From: Ruminococcus flavefaciens
GTDB lineage: Bacteria; Bacillota; Clostridia; Oscillospirales; Ruminococcaceae
Length of the DNA stretch: 25,441 nt
Reading direction: 5' to 3'
NCBI GenBank assembly: GCA_004554385.1
Contig: SFMO01000032.1
Coordinates: 1-25,441 of the forward strand
Shown here: positions 15,436-23,129 of the stretch, piece by piece
How positions within the stretch are numbered: position 1 is the first letter of the stretch
Layout of the letters: every line of letters begins with the position of its first letter
Program-made: the position numbers and the translations under genes
Notes under the pieces: generated by a model
Seen by the model: only the letters and a program-made list of their open reading frames with translations
Databases searched by the model: none
Told to the model about the DNA's origin: nothing

Positions 15436-15508
15436 GCTGATGTGGCACAGTCGGTAGCGCAACGCCTTGGTAAGGCGTAGGTCGTCGGTTCAAGTCCGAT
15501 CATCAGCT
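15436..15508 (+). tRNA. tRNA-Thr (anticodon GGT)
   Basis: 73 bases without encoded CCA. Acceptor GCTGATG pairs with CATCAGC, discriminator T. The anticodon stem ACGCC/GGCGT holds the loop TTGGTAA with anticodon GGT; T arm GTCGG TTCAAGT CCGAT. A mobile element lies about 870 bases downstream, but I found no duplicate of the tRNA 3' end within the window. Confidence 0.96.
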
Positions 15509-15525
15509 CTCAATTTAATATCGAT

Positions 15526-15562
15526 AAATAAGCGTTTCTTCTATAAGAGGAAACGCTTATTT
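15526..15562 (+). terminator. Terminator of tRNA-Thr
   Basis: AAATAAGCGTTTC (15526-15538) pairs with GAAACGCTTATTT (15550-15562); followed by ATTTT. Strong 13-bp stem 17 bases after the tRNA. Confidence 0.85.
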
Positions 15563-15762
15563 ATTTTGCTGAGCAGTAAAGTGTCAAATTACTGTCAAGG
15601 ACGGCATCTTGCCGTCATGCGAAATGTTTATTCATTAAAAGTCTCTCCGGGATTGAAAGCTTTTTGAGTTTACATTAATCATATGATATTTGCCTTGCCG
15701 TATTTCAGATGATGGGTCTGATTCGATTTATTAATATCGAAACTTCTGAAAATACCAGGATA

Positions 15763-15896
15763 AAATAAAAAAGCTCACGCAGTTGCGTGAGCTTTACTGT
15801 CTGGGCATGACTTAATTGATGACATTCATTTTTCCGCAATTTTAAGCGTTTTTTTATATCATCGTTTTTTAAAGCGCCTATGCGCTATTCTTTTCT
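15763..15896 (-). ncRNA. Candidate small RNA (about 130 bases) with own promoter and terminator
   Basis: On the minus strand a near-consensus promoter (15903-15931) leads into hairpin AGCGC/GCGCT (15873-15886), a second stem GATGATAT/ATGTCATC (15863-15856 with 15825-15818, one G-U pair) enclosing CGC/GCG, and a perfect intrinsic terminator AAAGCTCACGC/GCGTGAGCTTT (15770-15795) followed by TTTATTTTA. The only reading frames inside are under 6 codons. I did not recognise it as 6S, SRP, tmRNA or RNase P RNA. It lies between tRNA-Thr and a broken metallophosphoesterase gene. Confidence 0.6.
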
Positions 15897-15902
15897 ATAC
15901 AT

Positions 15903-15931
15903 AGTATAGCATATTCCATTGTATTTGTCAA
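15903..15931 (-). promoter_or_regulatory. Promoter of the candidate small RNA
   Basis: TTGACA (15931-15926), 17 bases, TATACT (15908-15903) on the minus strand; one mismatch from consensus. No coding start lies within 300 bases downstream. Confidence 0.75.
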
Positions 15932-16021
15932 GAGAAAAACATAATTTTCCGAAATATTTTTCAGTTAACAAATATGTATTTCTGCTCCCTGGGCTTAGGT
16001 GTACAGGGAGCTTGTTCTGTC

Positions 16022-16210
16022 TTATAATGTCTCAATATCATGGAACAGGAAGTGCAGCTTATCTATCCGCTTATCCGTATGCCAGTGTCCGAGATACCAT
16101 GCTTCGTAATTAACCTTATCCTCGATTGTATCAAGCCATTCTTCTGTGCTGTTATCTACTTTCGACTGATCTATCCCCGAGAGAAAGCATTCAGTGGGAA
16201 TATATTTAAT
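16022..16210 (-). pseudogene. 3' remnant of a metallophosphoesterase gene
   Basis: The minus strand encodes about 62 residues ending at TAA (16022-16024), with PTECFLSGIDQSKVD and YEAWYLGHWHTDKRIDK. GHWH fits the last metal-binding histidines of calcineurin-type phosphoesterases, and the text ends naturally in LHFLFHDIETL. The reading frame is closed by TAG immediately upstream (16211-16213), there is no start codon or binding site, and the catalytic N-terminal motifs are absent. So it is the C-terminal quarter of a gene, cut near 16210. The break lies about 165 bases from the recombinase genes and may record an insertion or rearrangement linked to the mobile element. Confidence 0.65.
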
Positions 16211-16327
16211 CTATACAGTGATACTGAATTATTCCAAGTGATTTACACCGAATCGAGCCGGTCCAAGACTTATCAGCTTACCGATAAGGGACTGAAGTTC
16301 AAAGAATGGTGTAATGATCTATACTAA
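16211..16327 (+). pseudogene. Possible 3' fragment of an unidentified gene
   Basis: The plus strand reads DTELFQVIYTESSRSK and then KTYQLTDKGLKFKEW to a TAA at 16325-16327. The text is protein-like (resembling the end of a small DNA-binding protein), but no start is available: the open frame continues leftwards only as antisense of the phosphoesterase remnant. It lies between that remnant and the recombinase terminator. It is either a remnant left at an element junction or a chance frame. Confidence 0.3.
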
Positions 16328-16335
16328 CAAGAAAA

Positions 16336-16371
16336 AGCTCGTCTATGATCCATTAAGATCATAGACGAGCT
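16336..16371 (-). terminator. Terminator of the recombinase operon
   Basis: A perfect 15-bp stem, AGCTCGTCTATGATC with GATCATAGACGAGCT, starts 5 bases after the last recombinase stop; on the minus strand TTTTTC follows. It marks the end of the minus-strand operon and probably lies near the end of the element. Confidence 0.9.
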
Positions 16372-16375
16372 CTTC

Positions 16376-17983
16376 TCATTTCTCTACTTCCACTGTAGCC
16401 TCTATCCCACCTTTGAATATTATCGTTATTTCAGTCTTACTGTTGACCTTTATGCACTCTATCAGCTTTCTGACAAGCGTATCATTGTATTCTGTCAACT
16501 CACAGGAGCTACTGTCTATATTCTTCAGTGCCTGAGTTATCCGAGACCTCTTATTATTGTCGATATTATTGTTTTCTTCCAGAGCCTTCAGTCTTGAATT
16601 AAGTTCCTGTTCCTCAGTATAGAGCTTTTGGAACTGTTCGTCCAGAGCTTCTTCATCCATAGTTCCGGTTGCTATAAGGGAGATGTAATCATTTCGGGCA
16701 TCATCGATCTCCCGAAGCCTTTTCTGAATCTCCTTTGTTTCTTTCAAGCTTACCCCTGCCAGTGCTTGTTCCACATTGCTTTTAAGCAGTTCCTTTATAT
16801 TATCCTTGCAGTCATAGTACTCATTAATGGCTGACAGTATTGCTCTGTGCAACTTATCTTCATGAATTGAAGGTGATTGCTTGCAGTAGCGGTTACCATT
16901 ATCAAATCTACTAACACATCGCCATACCGGACATTTTCTGCCGTGTATGTTCCATGTCTGCCGCCTATATGCTGATCCACATTCTGCACATACCATTATT
17001 TCACTTAAAGCATATTTGCCTGAATATCGTCCTTGCTGTGACAATGTTTTTTCACTCTTTTTACGCATTGATGATCTTCGAGCCAGTTCCTGTTGTACAA
17101 GGTTATATGTATCTCTGTCAATTATCGCATCATGTGCATCTGTAACAAGATATTTTGCACGTTCTCCTTTGTTCTTGGCCTTCTTATGCGTGATGCAGTC
17201 AACTGTATACGTCTTTTGCAGTAAAGCATCTCCGGCATATTTTTCATTTGATAATATTGAATGTATTCCATTTATGTTCCACTCAGTATATTCACGTTTA
17301 GGTATATTCAAGGCATTCAGATGCTGAGCTATCTGACGAAGCGTTGATCCGTCAAGATACAGCTTATATATCAGCCTTACCACCTCAGCTTCTTCAGATA
17401 TTATTTCCGGTTTACCGTCTGTTCCTTTGCGGTAACCATACAAGTTGTTATAGCTATATCGGACCTTTCCGTCACGGAAGGCTTTCTCTACGCCCCAGGA
17501 TACGTTCTTGCTTATCGACTCCGACTCAGCCTGAGCGAAACTGCCATACAGGGCTATCATGAACTCTGAGGTCATGGTCAGTGTGTTTATATTCTCTTTT
17601 TCGAATATAACACCGATGCCGAGATCCTTGAGTTGTCTAACGTATTCAAGTGTATCTACGGTATTTCTTGCAAATCGACTTATTGACTTGCAGAGCACAA
17701 GGTCGATTTTTCGTTTCTTGCAAAGCCTTATCATCTTATTGAACTCGGTACGCTTCTTGGTCTGCGTTCCTGATATTCCTTCATCAGCGAATATGCCTGC
17801 AAGCTCCCATTCCTTATTTTTATTAATAAGGTCGGTGTAATAATCAATCTGGACCTGGTAGCTGTTTTGCTGTTCCTCTTGCTCGGTACTGACTCGGCAG
17901 TAGGCTGCAACTCTGAGCTGATGGTATCTATCTGTGGTATCAGCACTTATTATCTTAGCCGCTGGTATCATTGTAACTTTCAA
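16376..17983 (-). CDS. Large serine recombinase (third of three)
   Basis: 535 residues. N-terminal resolvase catalytic domain (about 22-165) with nucleophile S32 in YCRVS (28-32) and the conserved FARNTVDTLE segment; recombinase domain from about 188 (NNLYGYRKG...); zinc-ribbon CAEC...CPVWRC (about 337-360); then a coiled-coil-rich C-terminus (about 395-480), as in large serine integrases and transposases such as TnpX. It catalyses site-specific integration or excision. The start is TTG at 17983 with GGAGAGGGG 8 bases upstream (an ATG four codons later has a weaker site); it overlaps the previous recombinase by 29 bases, so translation is probably coupled. Last gene of the operon. Confidence 0.9.
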   Translation of the reverse strand: MKVTMIPAAKIISADTTDRYHQLRVAAYCRVSTEQEEQQNSYQVQIDYYTDLINKNKEWELAGIFADEGISGTQTKKRTEFNKMIRLCKKRKIDLVLCKSISRFARNTVDTLEYVRQLKDLGIGVIFEKENINTLTMTSEFMIALYGSFAQAESESISKNVSWGVEKAFRDGKVRYSYNNLYGYRKGTDGKPEIISEEAEVVRLIYKLYLDGSTLRQIAQHLNALNIPKREYTEWNINGIHSILSNEKYAGDALLQKTYTVDCITHKKAKNKGERAKYLVTDAHDAIIDRDTYNLVQQELARRSSMRKKSEKTLSQQGRYSGKYALSEIMVCAECGSAYRRQTWNIHGRKCPVWRCVSRFDNGNRYCKQSPSIHEDKLHRAILSAINEYYDCKDNIKELLKSNVEQALAGVSLKETKEIQKRLREIDDARNDYISLIATGTMDEEALDEQFQKLYTEEQELNSRLKALEENNNIDNNKRSRITQALKNIDSSSCELTEYNDTLVRKLIECIKVNSKTEITIIFKGGIEATVEVEK

Positions 17984-18851
17984 TTTCTCTGCCCCTCTCC
18001 GTTATATTATTCAGTTTTACGCCGTTTATAAGCTCGAGTCCTATTGTCGCATTATGACTGACTGTTATGTAGTCAGCACATTTCTTCAAAATCTCGATGT
18101 CAATGGTGTTTTGCTGTTTTTTATCTGAAAGCTGTTTTTTCAGCAGCTCTGTTTTCTGCGGAATGTCATTATATGTACAGCAGTTATATTTCATCTGTGC
18201 CAGCTGTAATATCGCACTTTTCACTCGATCAAATTCAATTTCAGGACTCTCCATGAGGCGTGATATCTCATTATTCTGCTTTAGTATTTCTCCGTCAGGT
18301 GTATATACACTCATCTCGGATTCGACGTCAAGAAGACTTGTATTTGCTATCGCTGAGTTAAGTATATTAAGTACTGCCGATAATATCATCTGATCTGTTG
18401 CTTTGAATTCAAATGGTCCGCAATGATATGACTTGCAAGTCCATGTACCGTTCTGATTCCTGAACAGCCTTTTTCTGCATTCGGCACATATTGTCATGTT
18501 CCGTATTTCTTTCAGTTCATCGGGGACTATGCATATATTAGTTGCTTTCTTCAGCTTTTTATTATTAGCTCTGTGAAAGATATCAGGGGATATGATTTGA
18601 GGGAATACCTCAGTACCAAGATACTTCTCGTTTTCCAGAATACGCTTTATCATATTCTTGTTCCATGTGCTGTCCTCACAAGGATGATATGGTATACCTT
18701 CTGCTTGCAGATCTTTGGATATGTCAAGCATACTTCTTCCTTTGAGATATTCGGCGAATATCTTTGCGACTGCGTATACTTCTCTCGGATGAGTCGTTAT
18801 CTCTCCGTTAATCATCTGATAACCGAACGGTATCCTTCGATTCTTAGCCAT
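17955..18851 (-). CDS. Serine recombinase-like protein lacking the catalytic domain (second of three)
   Basis: 298 residues. It begins directly in the recombinase DNA-binding domain (RRIPFGYQMINGEI, residues 5-18; later DSTWNKNMIKRILENEKYLG), followed by a zinc ribbon (CAECRKR...CKSYHC) and a C-terminal region. The whole resolvase domain with its serine nucleophile is missing, and there is no room for it: upstream is a terminator and the end of recombinase 1. It has a good binding site (AAAGGAG, 7 bases before ATG 18851), so it looks like an expressed accessory subunit and not debris. It may form mixed complexes with its neighbours to set site choice or direction. A GTG upstream in frame (18872) lacks a proper site and was not chosen. 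Confidence 0.85.
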   Translation of the reverse strand: MAKNRRIPFGYQMINGEITTHPREVYAVAKIFAEYLKGRSMLDISKDLQAEGIPYHPCEDSTWNKNMIKRILENEKYLGTEVFPQIISPDIFHRANNKKLKKATNICIVPDELKEIRNMTICAECRKRLFRNQNGTWTCKSYHCGPFEFKATDQMILSAVLNILNSAIANTSLLDVESEMSVYTPDGEILKQNNEISRLMESPEIEFDRVKSAILQLAQMKYNCCTYNDIPQKTELLKKQLSDKKQQNTIDIEILKKCADYITVSHNATIGLELINGVKLNNITERGREIESYNDTSG

Positions 18852-18869
18852 TTCTGCATCTCCTTTCCT

Positions 18870-18884
18870 CACAAGGATACCACA
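18870..18884 (-). repeat. Conserved upstream motif GTGGTATCCTTGTG, copy 2
   Basis: TGTGGTATCCTTGTG on the minus strand lies directly before the ribosome binding site of recombinase 2; an identical 15-base copy precedes recombinase 1 (20518-20532). Each is about 40 bases after a hairpin. Candidate regulator site, or recombinase recognition core. Confidence 0.6.
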
Positions 18885-18922
18885 AATCTGCTGTCTTATC
18901 TATCACCAAACCTAACAAAAAA

Positions 18923-18950
18923 GGTGCTTTGTTTTTGTTCACAAAGCACC
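18923..18950 (-). terminator. Terminator between recombinases 1 and 2
   Basis: GGTGCTTTG pairs with CAAAGCACC and is followed on the minus strand by TTTTTT. It lies 6 bases after the stop of recombinase 1, so downstream expression needs read-through or another promoter. Confidence 0.8.
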
Positions 18951-18956
18951 GTATCT

Positions 18957-20498
18957 TTATATATTCTCTTTGAGTGATAAGCCCGAAATAAGTATGAATT
19001 CAAGGCTTTTGTCTCTGACTATTATCCGCTCAACTATGATCCCGAATAGCTCTTCATCGAACTCAGTAATTATATGACTTTGTTTTTCTATGCTGTCTAT
19101 GAGGATATCAAGCTGCTCGAGAATGTCATCCTCATTATCAGCCTTAGCGGTCTTTTTCAGCTCTCGTTCTTGCCTTGCAAGCTGACTTTCCAGTTCAGTG
19201 AGCTTGTCGTTGTACTTCTTCTCATCCATGAAGCCTTTTTTCCTGAGTCTGGATAGTACATGGCGCTGTTCCTTGATATCGGCGATATTCTTATGTATAT
19301 CTATTATTTTAGTGTTGCCGCTGAAACGGCGCATATTAAGTTCCTGTAAGCTTCGACGTAAGGGGAGAAGTATCTCTCGATAGTGCTGTATCAGCTTATT
19401 GCACATTGATATAAATGCTTGCTTTATCATATCTTCAGGGATCAGCTTTGCAGGACAATTGTCGGCATTCTTGTCATGACTGGCACAGGTCCAGTAATAT
19501 ATGCCATTATTACATTTTCGCCTATATCCTGAACCGCATTCTCCACATTGTAGTATGCTTCCTATAATATATTTATTCTTTTTTTCAGGTTGATATCTCA
19601 CGGCCATTTTCGACATAAGCTGCTGTACCTTTTCAAACTCATCTCGGCATATTATAGCATCATGGGAGTCAGTAACATAGAACTGATCTCTTTCTCCGTT
19701 ATTTTTCTTTTTGATACTGGGAAGGGTATCAGTCCTGTATGTCTTCTCCAGCAGCAAATCTCCTATATATCGCTCATTTGAGAGGATATATCTTACAATG
19801 GTGTGACACCATTTGATCTGCTTTTCGCCTTTACGTCCATATTGTTCATTTAGTTTATTGGCTATCTGAGTTGTACCTATGCCTGAAAGATACCACCTGA
19901 AGATTTCCTTGACAATCTCACTTTCTTGTTCGTCAATGACCAGCTTCCCATTTTCTGATCTATATCCGAATGGTGCTGTCCTGGGTTTGAATGCACCTTT
20001 CTCCATTTGTTTTCTTATGCCCCAGCGCATATTCTGTGCTATGGAAGTAGATTCTTCCTGAGCCAGACTGCCCATTACTGTTATTATAAGTTCATCGTTA
20101 GTTTTGGCAGTATCAATGTTTTCCTTTTCAAAATATATGGATATTCCAAGCTCTCTCAGGAGTCTCACTGTATTAAGGCAGTCCTTGGTGTTTCTGGCGA
20201 ATCGACTGAGTGACTTTGCATATATTCGGTCTATCTTTCCACGCTTGCAGTCACGGATCAGTCTTTGGAATTCTGTTCGCTTTGCTGTGCCTGTTCCGGA
20301 GATACCCTCATCTGCGTATATATCCACAAGCTCCTCGGTTTCAGAGCCTATGAACTTCTCACTATAGAACTTAACCTGTGCTGCATAGGAGTGAAGCTGG
20401 TCCTCGCTGCTTGAAGATACTCGACAGTATGCCGCACATCGTATTTTATGTATCGTACTCTCTGCTTTGACCGGAGCAATATATGTAACATTAGCCAT
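18957..20498 (-). CDS. Large serine recombinase (first of three)
   Basis: 513 residues. Resolvase domain with nucleophile S28 in YCRVS (24-28), FARNTKDCLN, then the recombinase domain (APFGYRSENG onwards), zinc ribbon CGECGSGYRRKC...CPAK and a coiled coil near the C-terminus. Complete and of usual length for large serine integrases. The ATG at 20498 was chosen because GAAAGGAGG lies 7 bases upstream; a longer frame from a GTG at 20531 would run through the conserved upstream motif and the binding site. It follows the tiny DUF3789-like gene after a hairpin. Together with recombinase 3 it is the likely integration/excision enzyme of the element. Confidence 0.9.
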   Translation of the reverse strand: MANVTYIAPVKAESTIHKIRCAAYCRVSSSSEDQLHSYAAQVKFYSEKFIGSETEELVDIYADEGISGTGTAKRTEFQRLIRDCKRGKIDRIYAKSLSRFARNTKDCLNTVRLLRELGISIYFEKENIDTAKTNDELIITVMGSLAQEESTSIAQNMRWGIRKQMEKGAFKPRTAPFGYRSENGKLVIDEQESEIVKEIFRWYLSGIGTTQIANKLNEQYGRKGEKQIKWCHTIVRYILSNERYIGDLLLEKTYRTDTLPSIKKKNNGERDQFYVTDSHDAIICRDEFEKVQQLMSKMAVRYQPEKKNKYIIGSILQCGECGSGYRRKCNNGIYYWTCASHDKNADNCPAKLIPEDMIKQAFISMCNKLIQHYREILLPLRRSLQELNMRRFSGNTKIIDIHKNIADIKEQRHVLSRLRKKGFMDEKKYNDKLTELESQLARQERELKKTAKADNEDDILEQLDILIDSIEKQSHIITEFDEELFGIIVERIIVRDKSLEFILISGLSLKENI

Positions 20499-20517
20499 AC
20501 TGAGCCTCCTTTCAACA

Positions 20518-20532
20518 CACAAGGATACCACA
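20518..20532 (-). repeat. Conserved upstream motif GTGGTATCCTTGTG, copy 1
   Basis: Identical to 18870-18884 and in the same position relative to the ribosome binding site. No third copy precedes recombinase 3. Confidence 0.6.
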
Positions 20533-20570
20533 CTTTGCTCGGAATTGGTATCATCAAAGGCAACAAATGC

Positions 20571-20596
20571 GGCGGTTCACATTTGTGCAAACCGCC
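20571..20596 (-). terminator. Hairpin upstream of recombinase 1
   Basis: GGCGGTT (20571-20577) pairs with AACCGCC (20590-20596), 8 bases after the DUF3789-like stop. The tail GCATTTGTTGCC is not a clear U-run, so termination would be partial. It parallels the terminator before recombinase 2. Confidence 0.5.
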
Positions 20597-20604
20597 GTAT
20601 ACGT

Positions 20605-20700
20605 TTATTCCTCGTCAGCTCTGCCGGCTGCTATGCAAAGGCACATCGCCAGAACACCTACGGTCCCGCCGAACATCGCCCCTGCGATGAAGTGCATCAT
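20605..20700 (-). CDS. Tiny membrane protein, DUF3789-like
   Basis: 31 residues, MMHFIAGAMFGGTVGVLAMC followed by LCIAAGRADEE. A single hydrophobic helix with Gly-rich start and an AAGRAD-type end, the pattern I know from DUF3789 proteins of clostridial phages and conjugative elements. Function unknown. The start overlaps the stop of the 59-residue gene (ATGA), indicating translational coupling. Confidence 0.7.
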   Translation of the reverse strand: MMHFIAGAMFGGTVGVLAMCLCIAAGRADEE

Positions 20701-20876
20701 GCGTTGACCTCCCATTCTCTTATCGTCATATACCTTTCTGTGACCGTCACCTCGTTGATCTCACGAATTCTGACCTTCTCGGTATCTGATACCTCCTTAT
20801 CTACGGCAGTAGTACCAAGTATCTGGTTCATAACTGCAAGCATGTAGTCTGCCATTCCCGGTTTAGTATTATTCAT
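20697..20876 (-). CDS. Small protein of the mobile element (59 residues)
   Basis: Starts MNNTKPGMADYMLAVMNQIL and ends RYMTIREWEVNA. GGAGG lies 9 bases before the ATG, and the gene overlaps the helicase stop by 8 bases on one side and the DUF3789-like start by 4 on the other. This arrangement and a protein-like composition support a real gene. I do not recognise the family; it is charged and probably soluble, and the C-terminal EVTVTERYMTIREWEV looks like a beta-strand segment. Confidence 0.65.
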   Translation of the reverse strand: MNNTKPGMADYMLAVMNQILGTTAVDKEVSDTEKVRIREINEVTVTERYMTIREWEVNA

Positions 20877-22770
20877 GTTTACCGTCCTCCTTGATCATGT
20901 TCCAGAACTCTTCGAGCTCTGTTATGTCTTCGGTTATATTCTTCTCAGGTAATGATGTAAGCGTATCCTCCCTATACGCTGTATTTAGGCTTTTGCTTAC
21001 TCTTGGGTCGAGAATCGATACGATTCCCTTGTCATCGGAGCTCCTTATGAGCCTTCCTACACCTTGTTTCAGCTTTATTATCATCTCAGGGACAGCAACA
21101 TCCATGAGAGGACAATCTGTTTTACGCATTTTATACTCCACTATCGGATCTGGTACGGGGAAAGGAAGCTTGAAGATGATCACCTGTGATAAGCTTTCGC
21201 CCTTTACATTTATTCCTTCCCAATAGGTTCCTGTGCCAAGCAGAACTGAGTTCACGTTATTCTGGAACTTTTCGAGCCTGCGTTCCTGAGTAGTGCTTTC
21301 GTCCTGCACCATTATCTTATACGGAAGGCCCATATTTGACAGCTTTTTAAAGACGTACTGCATATCATCCTTTGCTGTAAAAAGAATAAGAGCCTTTCCC
21401 TCAGTAATGCTCAGAAGTTTCACTATCTCTTTAATGGCTGCGTTACGATATGCGGTCCTATTGCGCTTATTTGGAATAGGCAGTTTATCTGATACATACA
21501 TCATTGAGTGCTTATCATAGTTATACGGAGACTTCTTAGGCTCCGATACGCATACGTTATTCGGACAGCCGAGATTGTTCAGGAAATACCTGTACTTCTC
21601 ACTGAGTGTACCGGAATTCTGTGAGGTTATCGTTGCTGACGTAAGTATCGTCCTTCTGGATTCTGTGAACAGCAGACGCCCTATTTCTCTTCGAATATCC
21701 TTTTTGCAGATATTAACTCTAACGCCTTTCTCGGTGGTCAACCACACAAGGCAACCTTTGTTCTCAAGGTTTCTGAACATCTGCAGGCAGTTAAGTCTTC
21801 GATTGGTCCGCATTTCTATTTCGAGCATAGCGGAGCGTATTCTGAGAACGAGCTTCCTGACCTCTCTGATAGGTCTGTAATAGTACGTTCTCATATCGTC
21901 GATAGATTTGCTCTGCTGCTGATGAATATCATATTTCAGATACTTGAAGAAATCATCCACCATCTGAATGATCTCGACTATCCTGCTTGAAAGTATGTTT
22001 TTTCTGTTTTCGGTTGCCTTCAGGACCTCGTTGCTTATCTCTTTCTGGCTGTATGCTGTCGTGAAAGCATCACGGAAGTTGTTTTCGAGGTTATGTGCCT
22101 CATCGACAACCAGTGTGCTGAAATCCGGCTTGAATATGCCTTCGCCTGATTCTTCCTTTATGAAATGTGATACAAGCATATTCTGATTGCAGATCACTAT
22201 CTCATCCTTATTTCTTATCCTTTCACGCATAAGAGAGTATTCACATTTATGACGGAATGAACACTCAGAGCATTTGTCACCGAAGGAGTTTATGCATATC
22301 TTGTCCCACACCTCATCCGGCACATAGACATCCTGTCTGAGCTGTAAGCCATATTTAGCTCGGTCAAACTGCCTTGTGTAGTCCTTATGCTCTCTTGTGA
22401 ATCTGTGGAAACGCTCGAGGCAGACGTAATTCTTCATTCCCTTTGCGATCTCCACATCAGCACGGACTCCTAAGAGTTCAAGCACATTGAGTATATCGCT
22501 CTCGAGCTGGTCTTGAAGTGCGATTGTCGAAGTAGCGATTATCATCTGCTTTCGCTCACGGAAATACTGGAGGACGAGCGGTACAAGATAAGCTATTGAC
22601 TTTCCGATTCCCACCTCAGCCTCGACAGCAAGCGACTTATTATCAACTATAGCCTGAGCTATCTCCTGAGACATGGCTATCTGACCCGGGCGGCGCTGAA
22701 GCCCGTTCTTCTCATCGTTCTTAAAGAAACCATCTACCGCTGAATTCAGCGGTAATTCTTTTATTTTCAT
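20869..22770 (-). CDS. DinG/XPD-type Fe-S DNA helicase
   Basis: 633 residues. Superfamily 2 helicase: Walker A AEVGIGKS (51-58), four cysteines for an Fe-S cluster (C117, C167, C170, C176; pattern CSECSFRHKC), DEAH box (223-226), and motif VI-like QGVGRLIRSSDDKG near the C-terminus. XPD/DinG helicases unwind DNA 5' to 3', including R-loops and forked DNA. Walker A has VGIGKS in place of the usual TGTGKT. Its ATG overlaps the toxin stop by one base (TAATG), and its 3' end overlaps the next small gene. In an element it may help replication or repair of its DNA; no exonuclease domain as in Firmicute DinG is present. Confidence 0.9.
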   Translation of the reverse strand: MKIKELPLNSAVDGFFKNDEKNGLQRRPGQIAMSQEIAQAIVDNKSLAVEAEVGIGKSIAYLVPLVLQYFRERKQMIIATSTIALQDQLESDILNVLELLGVRADVEIAKGMKNYVCLERFHRFTREHKDYTRQFDRAKYGLQLRQDVYVPDEVWDKICINSFGDKCSECSFRHKCEYSLMRERIRNKDEIVICNQNMLVSHFIKEESGEGIFKPDFSTLVVDEAHNLENNFRDAFTTAYSQKEISNEVLKATENRKNILSSRIVEIIQMVDDFFKYLKYDIHQQQSKSIDDMRTYYYRPIREVRKLVLRIRSAMLEIEMRTNRRLNCLQMFRNLENKGCLVWLTTEKGVRVNICKKDIRREIGRLLFTESRRTILTSATITSQNSGTLSEKYRYFLNNLGCPNNVCVSEPKKSPYNYDKHSMMYVSDKLPIPNKRNRTAYRNAAIKEIVKLLSITEGKALILFTAKDDMQYVFKKLSNMGLPYKIMVQDESTTQERRLEKFQNNVNSVLLGTGTYWEGINVKGESLSQVIIFKLPFPVPDPIVEYKMRKTDCPLMDVAVPEMIIKLKQGVGRLIRSSDDKGIVSILDPRVSKSLNTAYREDTLTSLPEKNITEDITELEEFWNMIKEDGKHE

Positions 22771-23129
22771 TACTTCACCTCATGTTTATGAACTTCAAGG
22801 CTTATCTTCAAAGCCTTATCTATTTTTCTGATATCCTTTTCATTGAGCGTACCTAAATACTTCTTTAGTCTGTATATAGATATCGTCCTGACCTGCTCAG
22901 TCAGCACACAGCCTATATACTTCTTCAGGATACCGTAATGTATGATGACATGATTGGGGATATCATTTTTCATTCTGGATGTAATGGGTACAATGATAGT
23001 TGTATCTGCGTAGGCATTGCCCTTATTGTTCTGTACTATCACAACAGGTCGTTCATTTGCCTGCTCAGAGCCCACACCTTGCCCCAGATCCGCAACATAG
23101 ATATCCCCACGTTTAGGTAATAAGGTCAT
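22770..23129 (-). CDS. MazF/PemK-type endoribonuclease toxin
   Basis: 119 residues. The start KRGDIYVADLGQGVGSEQ with ERPVVIVQNN is the family signature; the fold cuts single-stranded mRNA at short motifs. RPVVIVQNNKGN and TIIVPITSR match the catalytic core. Normally an antitoxin precedes it; here the only candidate is the overlapping 60-residue protein, which does not look like MazE. It is translationally linked to the helicase downstream (one-base overlap). The start has AAAGGAGAG about 5 bases upstream, inside the preceding gene. Confidence 0.9.
   Translation of the reverse strand: MTLLPKRGDIYVADLGQGVGSEQANERPVVIVQNNKGNAYADTTIIVPITSRMKNDIPNHVIIHYGILKKYIGCVLTEQVRTISIYRLKKYLGTLNEKDIRKIDKALKISLEVHKHEVK

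Noticed and set aside
15436..15508. tRNA-Thr 3' end as the attachment site of the mobile element
   Set aside because: No second copy of the tRNA 3' end was found in the window, the element carries serine and not tyrosine recombinases, and about 870 bases separate them.
16040..16327. A single 95-residue plus-strand gene
   Set aside because: Its first two-thirds is antisense to the metallophosphoesterase remnant; only the last 35 or so codons look protein-like.
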